Shown: one piece after another, positions 10,271-21,812 of the stretch | How the letters are laid out: every line of letters starts with the position of its first letter | How positions within the stretch are numbered: the first letter of the stretch is position 1 | NCBI GenBank assembly: GCA_026119935.1 | Contig: JALRMH010000003.1 | Span: forward strand, 744,001 to 808,000 | Reading direction: 5' to 3' | Origin: Endothia cerciana | Taxonomy: Eukaryota; Ascomycota; Sordariomycetes; Diaporthales; Cryphonectriaceae | Length of the DNA stretch: 64,000 nucleotides | Position numbers and translations under genes: made by a program | The notes under the pieces: model-generated | What the model saw: the letters and a program-made list of their open reading frames with translations, nothing else | Told to the model about the DNA's origin: nothing | Databases searched by the model: none

Positions 10271-11200
10271 CTATTTGACGATCAGAACACCGCTGGGAAC
10301 AAGTCCCACCTCCCGAAGTGTCTGGCCGAACTCGGTAGCCTCGAAGACCTTCCGCGGGAACGTCATGGTGAAGTTCTGCACGCTCGTACCCTCCGCCCTT
10401 AGTGCTTCGGCCACCTCGAACAAGGTGGTCTCAGCCGGGAAGCTCTTCTGCACGATGCCGCCGGGTGTCTGGAAGCGCAGTCGCGCATCGGTGTACGACG
10501 CACTCGACTTGGGCTGTGACGGAGCGGCAGGTGCGGCAACCTCCGCCATAGCAGGAGGAGCTTTACCCTCTCTCGCGGCCTTGGCCTCCTCCGCCTTGCG
10601 GCGGCGCTCCTCCTTGTCGGCCTCGATTCTGGCCTTGATGCGCCTCTTGACCTCCTGGTCCTCGAGCTTCTCCTGCTTCTTCCTCGCGGCCTCCTTGATC
10701 TGCTCCTTGCGCTGGAGCTCCTCCTTCATGTCCTGTGTCTCCTTGGTCGCCTTGCGCTTGATCGCCTCGTTGCGCTTGCTCTCCTCCTTGTCCAGCTCGG
10801 CCTGCCGCGAGCGCTTCTCGACCAGCGCGGCGCGCATCTCGGCGAGCTTCTGCTTCTTCTCCTCCTCGGAGAGGGGCTTCACCTCCTCGGTCGACTCGGA
10901 GAAGTTCTCGTGGCCGGACTTGCTCGCGTGGAACTCGGCCATGGCCGTGGTGCGGAACTGCTTGCCGCAGTCGTCGCAGATGAGGGACTTTGCCAGCTGG
11001 CCCTCCTCCAGGCCCTTGATGGCGGCGGCGGTGGCCTCGGCGTCGTCTTCGTCGGGCGCCTGGAGCTCGTCGAGCGGGGTGTCCTGGTTCTTCTCCAGCC
11101 ACTCGAGGGCGCCCTGGAGCCCGCCCGACTTCTTGACGGCCAACTCGGCGCGGGCCTTATCAAAGCCCATCTCGAGCAGGGTCTCTAAGTCGGAGGCCAT
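10271..11200 (-). CDS. UBA-UBX domain protein, Cdc48/p97 adaptor (UBXN1/SAKS1-like)
   Basis: Intronless, 309 residues. A UBA domain occupies residues 1-40 (ETLLEMGFDKARAELA, then GALEWL). A C2H2-like zinc finger follows at 75-97 (C75, C78, H91, H97: C-x2-C-x12-H-x5-H). Residues about 110-215 are a highly charged Lys/Glu/Arg coiled coil. The C-terminal UBX domain (about 228-308) keeps the FPR loop (TMTFPRKVF) that inserts into the Cdc48 N domain. Known proteins of this layout bind ubiquitinated clients through UBA and dock them on Cdc48 for extraction or proteasomal degradation. The start is the first ATG before the UBA; the product ends in GVLIVK. Domain order and length match the UBXN1/SAKS1 family well. 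Confidence 0.93.
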   Translation of the reverse strand: MASDLETLLEMGFDKARAELAVKKSGGLQGALEWLEKNQDTPLDELQAPDEDDAEATAAAIKGLEEGQLAKSLICDDCGKQFRTTAMAEFHASKSGHENFSESTEEVKPLSEEEKKQKLAEMRAALVEKRSRQAELDKEESKRNEAIKRKATKETQDMKEELQRKEQIKEAARKKQEKLEDQEVKRRIKARIEADKEERRRKAEEAKAAREGKAPPAMAEVAAPAAPSQPKSSASYTDARLRFQTPGGIVQKSFPAETTLFEVAEALRAEGTSVQNFTMTFPRKVFEATEFGQTLREVGLVPSGVLIVK

Positions 11201-12509
11201 GGTGACGGTCTGGGACAGGGAGTGGTGCCTGATGCCGGTGGTGGGTGCGACTGGCAGTCGTTGTCGTGACGTAAGGGACAGTTGGACGGATCAGTTGTTT
11301 TCAGGTCCTGCTCTATAGTTCTGGCAGGGGAAGGGAACTCCTGGAACTGCGTGATCTGCCAGGGAGGAGGATTAAATAGCTTGGAGGCTTGGAGATGTCG
11401 TGCGGACGGGTAAGAAGGGACGTAATGTTCCGTTTGCCTGTGGAGGGGCAACTGCTCTAGCTCACCACTGTGGGGCGTACTGTAGCACGGGCCAGTCTGG
11501 TACGCGGGCAGGAGCAGGGCTTACTTAGCCAGGTAGCAGGAGAGCTAGATATCCATACCGTATGATAATTGCGATTGGGATAATCTGATCGGTCGAGGTA
11601 TGGATAACTAGTCACCAGACAAATTCTCTGCAGGATTGCCCTTTGGCCAGGCAGAGTCCTGCCTACCCAGGACGAGGGCGTTTCCGAGGTACCAAGTATG
11701 TACATGTGACACGTCAGCCCTTTACTGGTAATTCTACTGTACTAAGCAAGACGTTGGTTTCCGGCTTGCACAATAGCGTTGTGAGACTTCAGCAAGGAGG
11801 GACTCTGAAATTACATCAAGCCGTTATTAGTACGACTCTGGGTAATTAGTAAGAGGCCTAAGTGGTGATGACCTCAGGGGATGCTGTGTGGGGCCCACGA
11901 AGATTGCCGAGATGGGGCTGGGATAATCACAGGCACTTTCTATATCCATGGCTACATGCAGTTCGGATGATGGAGAATGATGTTGAAACCTGGCCTGTTG
12001 GCTGGGACCCTGGGCTGGCTGGATTGGACCTCGGGGCAGGCAGGTGTTTGGGGGGGTCGTTTCAACCTGCAAAGACAGACAGCCAGTTTCCCAGATCTAC
12101 CTAGTCCAGCATCCTGCCGTCCTGTGCCAACTAACCCGACCCAGTCAGTCCCAGAGGCCGTCAAATGTCGTGAGACCCGTGCCGTCATCTAAATCTCGCC
12201 GGCCTGCACTTTCATCTTCTCACTGCAAACCTCATCGCCCCGCCTTCTCGTGGTAGTCTCATCGCCGCCCACCACGCAAGGCTACACGACTGATCGTCGA
12301 TAGTCATACACGATAGCTCGTCACCCGAACTCAGGGCCTCGTCTCGCAAACCGTCATTTAAGATCCGGCGCCCGCGCCCTCGTCCAGGTCCCAGCGCCAC
12401 GCTCCAGTCAGGCAAGCTCGACCCGAATCAGCTCGGTCACCTTGGCGTCCGAAAACCTCGCGCATCTGCCTCTAGACGATTGCCTGGCTGAGTGCCTACC
12501 ATTGCAACA
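11201..12509. other. intergenic, divergent promoter region
   Basis: 1.3-kb spacer between the divergent UBX and VAP genes. The half near the VAP gene is pyrimidine-rich with several ACTAACC/CTAATT-like boxes. No gene, tRNA or repeat is recognised. Confidence 0.5.
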
Positions 12510-13698
12510 ATGTCCGTTGAGATCGACCCCTTCGAACTCGGCTTCCGCCGTACGTCGCCCCCCCCCCCCCCACGGCTCTCTCTTCTCCATCAACCCTGAA
12601 TGGACAGCTGATCCATCTGCATCACAGGGCCCTTCACCGTTGAGGTCTCCCAGATTCTGAAGCTCAAGAACCCGAACAAGCAGCCTGTCGCATTCAAGGT
12701 ACGCCATCCTTCTGGCATCGATCGATAGCCGACCAGGCATTGACTAATGGTCCCAGGTCAAAACCACCGCTCCCAAGCAGTACGGCACCCGAGATCCGAG
12801 ATGTGCATCTGGCAGAAGAGAAGGCTCACAAGACATCTACATAGGTACTGCGTGCGACCGAACTCCGGTCGTATCGAGCCGGGCCATGAAGTCGAGGTCA
12901 CTGGTTGGTACTCCCATGCCGGATATGGACCTTGCCCCTCGAAGCTTACCAATCCACCTCGGCAGTCCTCCTCCAGGCCATGAAGCAGGACCCTCCTCTG
13001 GACGCGAAGTGCCGCGACAAGTTCCTGGTCCAGTCCGTCATAATTTCCAGCGACCTCGAGTTCAGCAATGTGCAGACCATCGTACGTCTTCTCTACGCCC
13101 CGAGTCGTTGGCAGGTCACGCGCACATGCTAATCTTGCAACCTATCACCAGTGGGACTCCGTCGAGAAGTCCAGCGTTCAGGAGAAGAAGATAAGAGTCA
13201 CCTTCCTCCCTCCTGGCGGCTCGGAGCCTGCTGTTGCTGCCGCTACCCCCGTCAAGCAACCGCACCTCATGAATGGCGTAAGCTCGTATCCAGCACTACT
13301 CCTCTGCTATTTACATACTTATAGACTACCTACAGGTCGAGGAGACCCCACCTCCAGCCTACTCCTCGCCCGACGAGCAAAGGCCGACAAGCAGCAATGC
13401 CCCGCCGTCCGAAGCGATCAGCGAGCCCCGCGACGACCCAGACGTCACTGCGCCTATTGCACAATCTCCTCAGGTGCCTCAGCAGGCTTCGAACGCCGAT
13501 CTTAAGCGAGAGTTAGGCGGTGCCCAGGTTGAGCCCGAAGGTCTGCGCCAGCGCAAGAACATCAATCCCGCAGATGAGAAGCCCGGTGTCGCGGCCGTTG
13601 CCTCGGCCGTCAGGCCAAAGGGCACGGAGGGCGTGCCGGTCCAGCTCGTAGCGATATTGTGTCTCGTCAGCTTCCTCTTGGCGTATTTCTTCTTCTAG
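12510..13698 (+). CDS. SCS2: VAP / Scs2-type MSP-domain protein of the ER membrane
   Basis: Seven exons: 12510-12549, 12628-12698, 12757-12779, 12845-12903, 12966-13081, 13152-13277 and 13336-13698, for 265 residues. VAP proteins sit in the ER membrane and bind FFAT motifs of lipid-transfer proteins and regulators at membrane contact sites. An MSP domain spans residues about 5-125, with FELGFRRPFTVEVSQ and the FFAT-binding signature KTTAPKQYCVRPNSG spread over three exons. A Pro/Ser/Glu-rich linker follows, then a C-terminal tail anchor (VQLVAILCLVSFLLAYFFF). Exon 3 is only 23 nt, and the fourth intron uses an unusual GTTGGT donor; the nearby GTACTC would break the frame. The conserved MSP sequence across these junctions supports the model. 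Confidence 0.92.
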
Positions 13699-14592
13699 CA
13701 GTGAGGACACTACTGGGGTCTGAAGACTGCGGACGACGAGCGTACGACATATCAGGAGGAGTTATCTGATAGGATGGGCGGCACCTGTTGAAGGAACAAA
13801 CTGGGCTGGCATTGCGTGGTGGGAGACGGGGTCCGCGGGCCTGACCTGGGTTCCGAGCTACCACTCGGGGGGAGGGGGAGGGGGAGGGGGAGGGGGAGGC
13901 TACCGATCGTCCCGAATCCGGCCTCTGCTGTTCCGCCGGTCCGAGTCCTGAGACGGGCAAGGACATCCATTGCTTGCCATTATGATGGAGAAGTGGACTA
14001 GACCAGTCGTTTCTGACTCGGCCTCTGGTTTTGTAGCCTACTTTGTATTTTTGTTCTTATGTTTGGCGCTGGCGGCCTCGGCCGCTCTGCATCAGGCCGT
14101 GGTTTTCTTTTGCCTCTTAATGATATGCATTTCCCTATGTTGAGACACGGGACTTAATCCTACACAATGGTGGCGTCTAGAAGCAGACCAATATTGCAGC
14201 GTGCTGCCTCGACAAGCTGACCTCGCAGCGATCTTTCCGTACTGAAGTTGGCATCGAGTAGACTGAGAGGTCGAGACTAGCTATCACGGCGGTGGAGAGA
14301 TACTGGAAGCCAGGGCAGACATGGCTTCTGTTTCCTTCATATCGCATGAGAACTCTTGAGCTTCCAGAGCATGACAATCCTCGGCACCATCTAGGAACTC
14401 CCACTTTCATGGGTTCTAGCACTTCGCAAACGCCAAGGATTCAATCGCCCACCAGTATGTGCTGAGCCCGCCCCCCCCCCCCCCAACCCCATTTATTTTC
14501 TTCATTTATTTACATTGTACAGTGCTCTTGACATCATAAACGCCAAACGCCTCTTTATGACCACCTGTCCCATTTCCCGTCGGGGGCCACCC
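13699..14592. other. intergenic with (GGGGGA)n repeat
   Basis: Convergent spacer between the VAP and desaturase genes. It contains a (GGGGGA)n purine tract at about 13867-13899 and a C run at 14468-14484. No gene is seen. Confidence 0.6.
13867..13899 (+). repeat. (GGGGGA)n purine microsatellite
   Basis: Five tandem copies of a GGGGGA-like unit downstream of the VAP stop codon. The tract is capable of G-quadruplex or triplex folding. Confidence 0.85.
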
Positions 14593-15912
14593 TCACGCCT
14601 CAATCTCCTGCGGCGTCCAGGCGGCCACCTTGGCGAGCTGCCCGCCCACCTTCCGCCCGCCGTTCCTCCTCTTGACGCGGCTCGTCACGCCGACGTTCGC
14701 GTCCCACACGAAGCGCCAGAGGACCAGCACCCAGGACTCGTGCCGCGGCAGGGGCGCGTAGAACTCGTCCGCGATCTCGCGGAGCCTGGGCAGGCGCGTC
14801 CAGGGCACCGCGGGGAAGTCGTGGTGCTCGTTGTGGTAGCCCACGTTGTAGGTGACGGCGTTGAGCGGGCCGTAGTAGCTGTAGGTCTCGGGGATGGGGA
14901 CGTCGTTCTCCGGATTGCAGGCCTCGGGCGTGACGGTCTCGTAGACGTAGTGCTCGGCGATGAAGTGGCCTGCCGTGGGGTGCAGGGAGCCCGCGAGGAA
15001 GGAGGAGAGGAGGAGGTAGAGGAGGGGCTGGTAGGAGTCGGTGGCGGTCACGAGGACGTAATCGAAGGCGATTTGCACGATGAGGTTGGCGAGGTGCACC
15101 CAGGTGAAGGTCACCTGGAAGACGCACATGGGCCGGATGGCGTAGAAGAAGATCTGGAAGGTGCAGAAGAAGGCTTTGCCGAGGATCGAGTCGAAAACGA
15201 TGGCCTCCAGGGCGGTGGGGAGGTCCGTGTCGAGGCCGTCGACGCCGAGGGACTTGTGGTGGGTTAGGTGGTAGGGCTGTGTATCCTCCTGTCAGTACAT
15301 TGCTTCTTTCAACGACATACGAGGGACATGGCGAGGCGTACCCTGAAGGAGGCGCTGTATGGTAGCCCAATGGGCAGGTTTGCGAAGATGGCGAACAGTC
15401 TGTTGGCCAGCGGCGACCGGAAGGCGAGGTTGTGCGAGATCTCGTGGATCGCGAGGAAGAGGTTCTGGTTCGCGGTCGCGCCGACGACATACCCCAGCGC
15501 CCAGAACTTCCACGACCAGAAGGAGGTGTCTCGAAGGAGATAACCGCAAAGTATCTGCAGGGTGACGACGAAGGCGACGACGTATTTGGTCAATGGCTCT
15601 GGGCCGCAGAGCTTCGTGACCTGTCGGGGAGGCGGCCCGTTAGCATTCGTGAGGCATTGGGAAGCTTCAGTCTGGGCGGCAGCAAACCTCCGGATGCGCC
15701 TTGATAATGGCCAGCCTCCTCGTCCTGTGCGGCTCCTCCGTGTACGTCCAGAAGAAATCGTGTGTCTGCTTATCAACCTCGTCCTGCGTCTGCGCCGCCG
15801 CCGCCGCCGCACCGCTCAGCCTGATCTCTCCACCATCAGCAGCCTTGCCAGTGGCCGCGGCCTTGCGCCTCCCTGCGCTGGCGCTCGTCGTGGTTGTCGA
15901 TGAGTTGGCCAT
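14593..15912 (-). CDS. sphingolipid (dihydroceramide) delta-4 desaturase
   Basis: Three exons on the minus strand: 15912-15688, 15620-15342 and 15276-14593, all junctions phase 0, for 395 residues. The enzyme introduces the trans-4 double bond of the sphingoid base in ceramide at the ER, a step toward glucosylceramide in fungi. All three di-iron histidine boxes are present: HEISH (residues 134-138), HLTHH (171-175) and HNEHHD (316-321), plus the HFIAEHY segment typical of DEGS enzymes. The N-terminal 45 residues are Ala/Thr-rich, followed by the family lipid-binding start TQDEVDKQTHDFFWTYTEEP. Hydrophobic helices flank the boxes as expected for a membrane desaturase. Length and box spacing argue for DEGS rather than an acyl-CoA desaturase. 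Function is confident by family, not tested. Confidence 0.93.
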
Positions 15913-18900
15913 TGTGCGCTGAGATGTATTCTGGAGGTGGTCGTGAAGGAGACGACCGAGCTGCTCGGAATTTTCCTCTTCAGTTTGTGATGTTCCCAGA
16001 GGGGAGCTAGCCTAGCTGTGGTCTGACACTCGGGAAGGATGTGTTCCAGATCATGCGATTCGAAGGCGACTTTGGACGATTCGGAGGCAAAACTAGGCGG
16101 GGGGTCAATCGAGTTCCCAACAGATCAAGCAGCACACAGCCCCAGCCCCAAGGAAAAGAGGACCGACCCGATTGCTCCGATTTTAAGTGATTCGAGCAGC
16201 CCAATGACAAGAAGTCAGAAGAAAGATGACTGGGATCTTATAGAGAGACGAAGAAAGAGCGTCTGCCAACAATTCGCAGACAAGAATTCGTGATGGACAG
16301 AGCATTCGTTGTCCGTGTTACGCGGACAGAAAGCCTCTCCGCCCTGTTATCGAGATTAATTGCCCTACTGAGCATCTGATAAATCCTCCCTGGCGCGTCT
16401 CTCGGCGGGGCAACCTTCGAGAACATACATAGTACCGGTGGGGGGGGGGGAGGGTGACCCCTAAGAGCTACCTACTATGTATGGTACCAGTACCTAGCTC
16501 TGAAGGTCTGGCCAATCAACAAGCCCCCTGTGCCACATGGCAAGTTTCAGGGGTTCCCGCGGCGGCGGCTGGGAAAGGTGAGTCTGGTCGCAGTGCGGCC
16601 CAGTGGACAGCGCGAGACGCAGTGTCACCCACCCGCGAGGACACGATCCGGATGGTAGACCCAGTCGCATGCGCCGAGCATGGCGATGGTGGGTGTCACG
16701 AGACCGCCTATTCGCTTGTTGAAGCCTTCTTCGACGAGAGCCGTGGGCCTCACAGGCGGTGATTGTTCACTTACATGCGGATGGTGGTCCTTCTACCTCC
16801 AACGTCGCCGTGGCATTGTAGCACTGCCGCTCCCGGAACCCACATAGTACTTCGGAACGCAGTCTGAGGGAGCTGCCTCAGATATGCAATAAGAGAATGC
16901 CTTGACGGCATCTATCTGACAGGATGCTGGGCGGTTGGTCAGCGCCGGTCGGGCGGGACTCTGCCGCAGGCTGGTCACCGGGAGGTTGTCGAGGCCTTCA
17001 GAGGCCATAGTGTTCTGCCTTTACATACTTCTCATGCTGAGCGTGTATTCGATATAGATATGTCCATCAAACTGCCGTGCTGATCCAGAGCCTTCAAGTC
17101 TGCCAGGGAACTCGAGGGTCTGGCACTGGCACTGCAGAGGAGGAAGTACATCAGAGTTCGTAGGAGCCCGAGGCACTCTGTTCATTCCGTCCAACTCTGT
17201 AGCGGCTTTGAATTCCTTAAGGGGACCTATCGTCCCACGAGTATGATTCTGAGTGCCCATGACAGTGCTTTCGTACTGAGAGAGGAGCACCACGATCATT
17301 AAACTCAGGCCATGACTCTGCGAGTGCCGCGAGCATATCCAGGGACTATATAAGCAGTGTCAAATAGGCGATCGTGTCCATTCTTTGCCCAGAGGCCGGG
17401 AGTCCTGTGCATTATCCGAGCGAGCCATCAGAGCGCGTCCATATCCTTTTGGCGAGGCTCGAGGAATACACTGTCGTCGCTTGGAAACATCTGGTCCCTC
17501 TCTTCCGCGCTGTAATCCCTCGAAGACGCCGGCCCTTTCTCGCGGAACACACACCGCACGGTTCGCTCTCCCAGAGGCCTCTCAAGGCCGTAAACCCTGA
17601 ACCGACTGCGTACGCAGGCCTGCGGGCCAGTGTATCATCCGTATGAGGAATATTAAACATGTCCGCTGACCTGATGCCTCGATGTTTCTAGGTGGCATGT
17701 CCTCCATGCCTCGCGGAGGCCGCCTGCCTCGGACACCCCGTCCACGTGGCGGCTCCCTCACAGTCGAGTCTGAGGGAGATCGACATCTAGGTGGGCTTCC
17801 GAATGGCGCACGTCTCCTGCTCCCAAGCTCTTGCTCCTGAGCCCCATCCGGTGCGTCTCCAATGGCATTTGATGATTCTCTGTAGTGAAGCAGCCGTCTT
17901 CGCTTCTTTTCGAGGACCTCCGTTATCGTCCCATCCGGTTGAGTAGGATGGACGGCCTGAGGATGCCCAAGAAGACTCATCTCCCTGCTCTCGAGAATGA
18001 TTCTCCTTCCCTTCGTAATCAGAGCCCTTTTGTCGTTTCGCTTGCTTGCTTGCTCCAGATGACAGAGGCTCCCTCAGGCCTGTGGTGCTTTGTCTCCAGA
18101 TGCCTTGCCTTGACCACCGGAGCACATGCATTGAGCACCTCTCCTCGTGACCACCCAGCAACCAGCGTCCTCCTCACCTCCGTGAGCAGCCCTGAGCAGC
18201 CCTGGGGGAGGTTACGACGTCTTCAAGCTGATAGCTGATAGACGGGGAAGGGGGAAGGCGCATTAGTACAAGCTGCCTTCCAACACAAAAAGGCAGTCTG
18301 TGAATTCCAACCGCAGTTCTCTCTCTGGTTCCTTCCTTTCCCTCTTCCACCCACAACAATACCCCGCCTCTCTGGACTCGATCACTCTTGGGACCTTACA
18401 TCAAAGGGTGTGGTCCATCACCTGATCCTCTCCTCAAAGCAACAGAGTACGTCTTTCTCATCTTCCCAACACCACCATCTCCTCCTCCTTGTCCTCGTCT
18501 TCGATCCCGTCTCCTCTCCCTCCCTCCCTCTTCCCAGTCATCCAAGTCATCCACTCAATTTTGGTCGAGGGCATCCTTTGTCCTTTCATCTGGCCCGACC
18601 CAGCTTTCATCCACAGATACCTGCTTGTAGCTGCTGACTTTGGTGTTTCATCTGCAGCATCGTCATCTTGGCATCCTCTTCTTCCGCACCTTTGAGTACG
18701 AGCCCCCTTTGAAGTAAGTCCCCCTCCTCCTGTGCTGTTCCTGGTGGTCTGCCCCTATGATGTTGTTGCCCAGTCTGCCCCTCTACCCCTCGTTAAGGTA
18801 GGCAGAAAGCTCTGTCTGGGTTCCTCCTCGCCATATGTCGTTGCTCTGTCAACCCAGCCTCAGACCTGCAACTCCTCCATCTCCACCACAACAACATCGC

Positions 18901-19345
18901 GGCATTCCCCTTCAGTAGCAACCCACAACAACAGGAGTTACTTGAGGCTGGTGAGTTCCTTTCAAGCCTTGTACAGCCCCTTCCACAAGCATCTTCCCAT
19001 TTCATCCTTTCCTTCCCTCTTTCCTCCTGTTTTACCCAAGGGTCCTCTCCCACCCCACCTCTCAAACCTCATTGGGATAACCTCTGTCGTTGGTGATACC
19101 ATTGCCGAAGGCTGCAATACCCCAGTTCCATTTCACTTCTTCGCGGTTGAGCGGAGACACAATCATTTCCCGCCGTAGTAGCCTCGCTGTGTTGGTCGCT
19201 TCCCCATCTTGAGTCTTCATCTCCATCGTCGCAAATCGATGCCCACGCTTATCTCATTGGTCAGGCTGCACCGTACCTCGCCGAATTACAGATCTGGTCA
19301 GTTTGTCTCCAGAACTTTCTGGCGGCAAGCAAAGACACCTTCGAC
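15913..19345. other. gene-poor region plus long pyrimidine-rich leader of the zinc-knuckle gene
   Basis: 3.4 kb without a convincing coding gene; open frames here are short and look random. A TATATAAG box at 17346 has no recognised gene behind it. From about 18370 to 19345 the plus strand is strongly C/T-rich, with several CAG and TAG acceptor-like sites, consistent with a long, probably spliced 5' leader for the 19346 gene. Confidence 0.5.
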
Positions 19346-21183
19346 ATGTCTTGGAACGACGCCGGCGCTGGCTGCAGCTGGGGTGATGGTGGTGATGACG
19401 GCAACCAGGGTGGCGGTTTTGGCGGCGGCTTTGAGGCCACTGCTTCCTTTGGTGGTGACGCCGGCGACAACGATGGTTATGGTGGCTTTGGTGAGGGTGA
19501 GGGTAGCGGTGACGCCGGCGACCGGGCCTGCTTCAACTGCGGTGAGGCCGGGTACGTTGTTGTCCTGAACTTTTCCCCATACGATCTCATCAACAAGCGG
19601 CTGACAAGATCTAACCCAGACACAACAAGTCTGACTGTCCCAACCCTCAGGTCTTCAGTGGCACCTGTCGTCATTGCAACAAGGAGGGCCACCAGATCAA
19701 GGACTGCCCGACCGCTCCTCCTCCCCGCTGTGGCAACTGCAAGCAGGAGGGTCACTTCATCGATGACTGCCCCGAACCCCTCGTCTGCCCCCGCTGCAGC
19801 GGCGGCCACAAGTTGCGAGACTGTCCTGATCCCATGAAGTGCCGCCACTGCGAGGGTGAGCACATGGCCAAGGACTGCCCCACCTACGTTCCCACGTGCA
19901 AGAATTGTGGCCAGGAGAGTAAGTTCATCCACACAAGGTCCGCCCTCCTCGCCTTCCTTTCATTATGCTAATGGACACCTGTTTCAGACCACATGGCCAG
20001 TGAGTGCACCAACGCTCGCGCCATTGATCGTAGCGACCTTCCATCCATGACCGGCGAGGAGGCTTGGAAGCTCCTTGAGCTGGCCATCAACGAGAAGGAT
20101 ATGGACGAGGTGAAGGAGAAGATCCAGATCTATGTCAAGGCCCAGCCCACCATCACCTTCGTCGAGCTCGAGCAGGCTCTTCGTTCTCAGGGCTATGGCC
20201 TCTATCTTATCCCCCTGGTCAAGGCCAACCTGTCGATTACCCTGTGCAACATGGACCTGCAGGGTAACCTCGGTAAGAAGTATACCGTGAACTACCGCTT
20301 CTCGGACAAGCCCCGGCGCCCGACCGAGAAGGAGGGTTGGCCCAAGGACCACGAGGAGGTCCTGGCTCGTCTGGCCGACGCTGGTGATGTTGTTCCTTTG
20401 GGTCTTCCCAAGTGCTCCAACTGCAGCGAGATTGGCCACATTTCCAAGGACTGCACTCAGGAGAAGAACGAGAATGCCGAGCACCCTGTTGTCAAGTGTT
20501 ACAACTGCGACGAGGAGGGCCACCGTATCCGTGACTGTAAGTTTGATGATGACCCATCTTGAGGCTTGATCACTGACATCCTAAGGTCCCATCCCTCGTG
20601 TTGACAAGTTCGCCTGCAAGAACTGTGGCAAGGCCGGTCACAAGGTTGCCGACTGTAAGTGCTGTTTCCTCTTGTCTTGATGCTTTGATCATCGGCTGAT
20701 AACCACAGGCCCCGAGCCCCGCTCGGCTAAGGATGTTGAGTGCCGCAAGTGCAACGAGATTGGTCACTTCTCCAAGGACTGCCCCAAGGCTGGCCCCCGT
20801 GGCTGCCGCAACTGTGGTCAGGAGGGTCACATGGCCAAGGAGTGCACCGAGCCCCGCAACATGGCCAACGTCCAGTGCCGCAACTGTGATGAGATGGGCC
20901 ACACCGGCAAGGACTGTCCCAAGCCTCGCGATAGTAAGTAGATCCGCTTCTTGACAACAGGAAGTGGCACATGTACTAAATTGTTCCAGTGTCTCGTGTC
21001 AAGTGCCAGAACTGCCAGCAGATGGGCCACTTCAAGTTCAAGTGTACCAACCCTCACGTCGATGAGGATGTCGTCCAGGATGCTGGTGGCGATGCTGGCT
21101 TCGGTGGCGACTCCTACGGTGCTGGTAACTCCTTCGGTGCTGACAACAACGGCGGTACTGTTGGTAGCAGCACCGCTTGGTAA
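19346..21183 (+). CDS. 13-knuckle CCHC zinc-finger nucleic-acid-binding protein
   Basis: Six exons: 19346-19551, 19620-19918, 19988-20536, 20586-20654, 20709-20933 and 20990-21183, for 513 residues. I count 13 zinc knuckles: six before and seven after a central knuckle-free domain of about 130 residues starting at SDLPSMTGEEAWKLLELA. Eleven are the standard C-x2-C-x4-H-x4-C; two (CPRCSGGHKLRDC and CRHCEGEHMAKDC) have one residue fewer before His. Both ends are Gly/Asp-rich and disordered. Such CNBP-like proteins bind single-stranded RNA or DNA and act in translation and mRNA control. The intron before exon 4 uses an AAG acceptor. Introns 2 to 5 are all phase 1, and exon 4 (69 nt) carries one knuckle. 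Retroviral Gag is excluded by the cellular architecture. Confidence 0.92.
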
Positions 21184-21812
21184 ATGCTGGCTCGCATCGT
21201 CCGACCCAGCTGCGCAGCGAATCTTCGTGCGTATTTCTCATATGAATCCCAATTCGAAGTCTGGTTTGATGATTGTTGTGGTAAGTCGATTTCTAGTCAG
21301 TTTCTCTTGGTCTTGTAAAGGAGACTTCATAAAAATGTGGTGCGAAGACCTCGAGGATAGAAACGACCACCCTTAAACACACAAGATAGTCTTTCCAAGT
21401 CGATAGGAATTTTCATATGATCATGTCCCTTGGCCAGTGGCAGGTGATTGTGGTGATGTTTCTGAATAAGCCTACCCATGGTGTTGTTGTTTCTCCTGCG
21501 CCCCGAGCTGCAGCTAATCCAGCTTTCCTTGTGTTGTAGCTACCGCAACCCAACTCTATGGATCTTGCACAATCACTCGGCTATCCATGATAAGTAGCCG
21601 TATGTTCAGCGGTTAACAGATGCTTTCCCCGTTTATCGTCCCAACCTACCGCCTTGTCATACGGCACCTCTTTCATGCTGGCTCAGCGGCGCCGGTCTTA
21701 TCATGAACAGTGATAAACAGTCACAAAGCCGCTACTTTGTATTGCCTCTAGCCCTCATATCAGAAACACTGTTGTCTCAGGGGACGGAGACAGCTGACGA
21801 GCTTGTTGAGGC
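21184..21812. other. intergenic, convergent 3' flanks
   Basis: 3' flanks of the zinc-knuckle gene and the methyltransferase gene. A GTAAGT-like motif follows the zinc-knuckle stop, so a 3' UTR intron is possible. No gene is seen. Confidence 0.5.

Noticed and set aside
14515..15267. 250-codon plus-strand frame over the desaturase gene
   Set aside because: Antisense shadow of the histidine-box exon; Val/Gly/Glu-rich, a codon-bias artefact.
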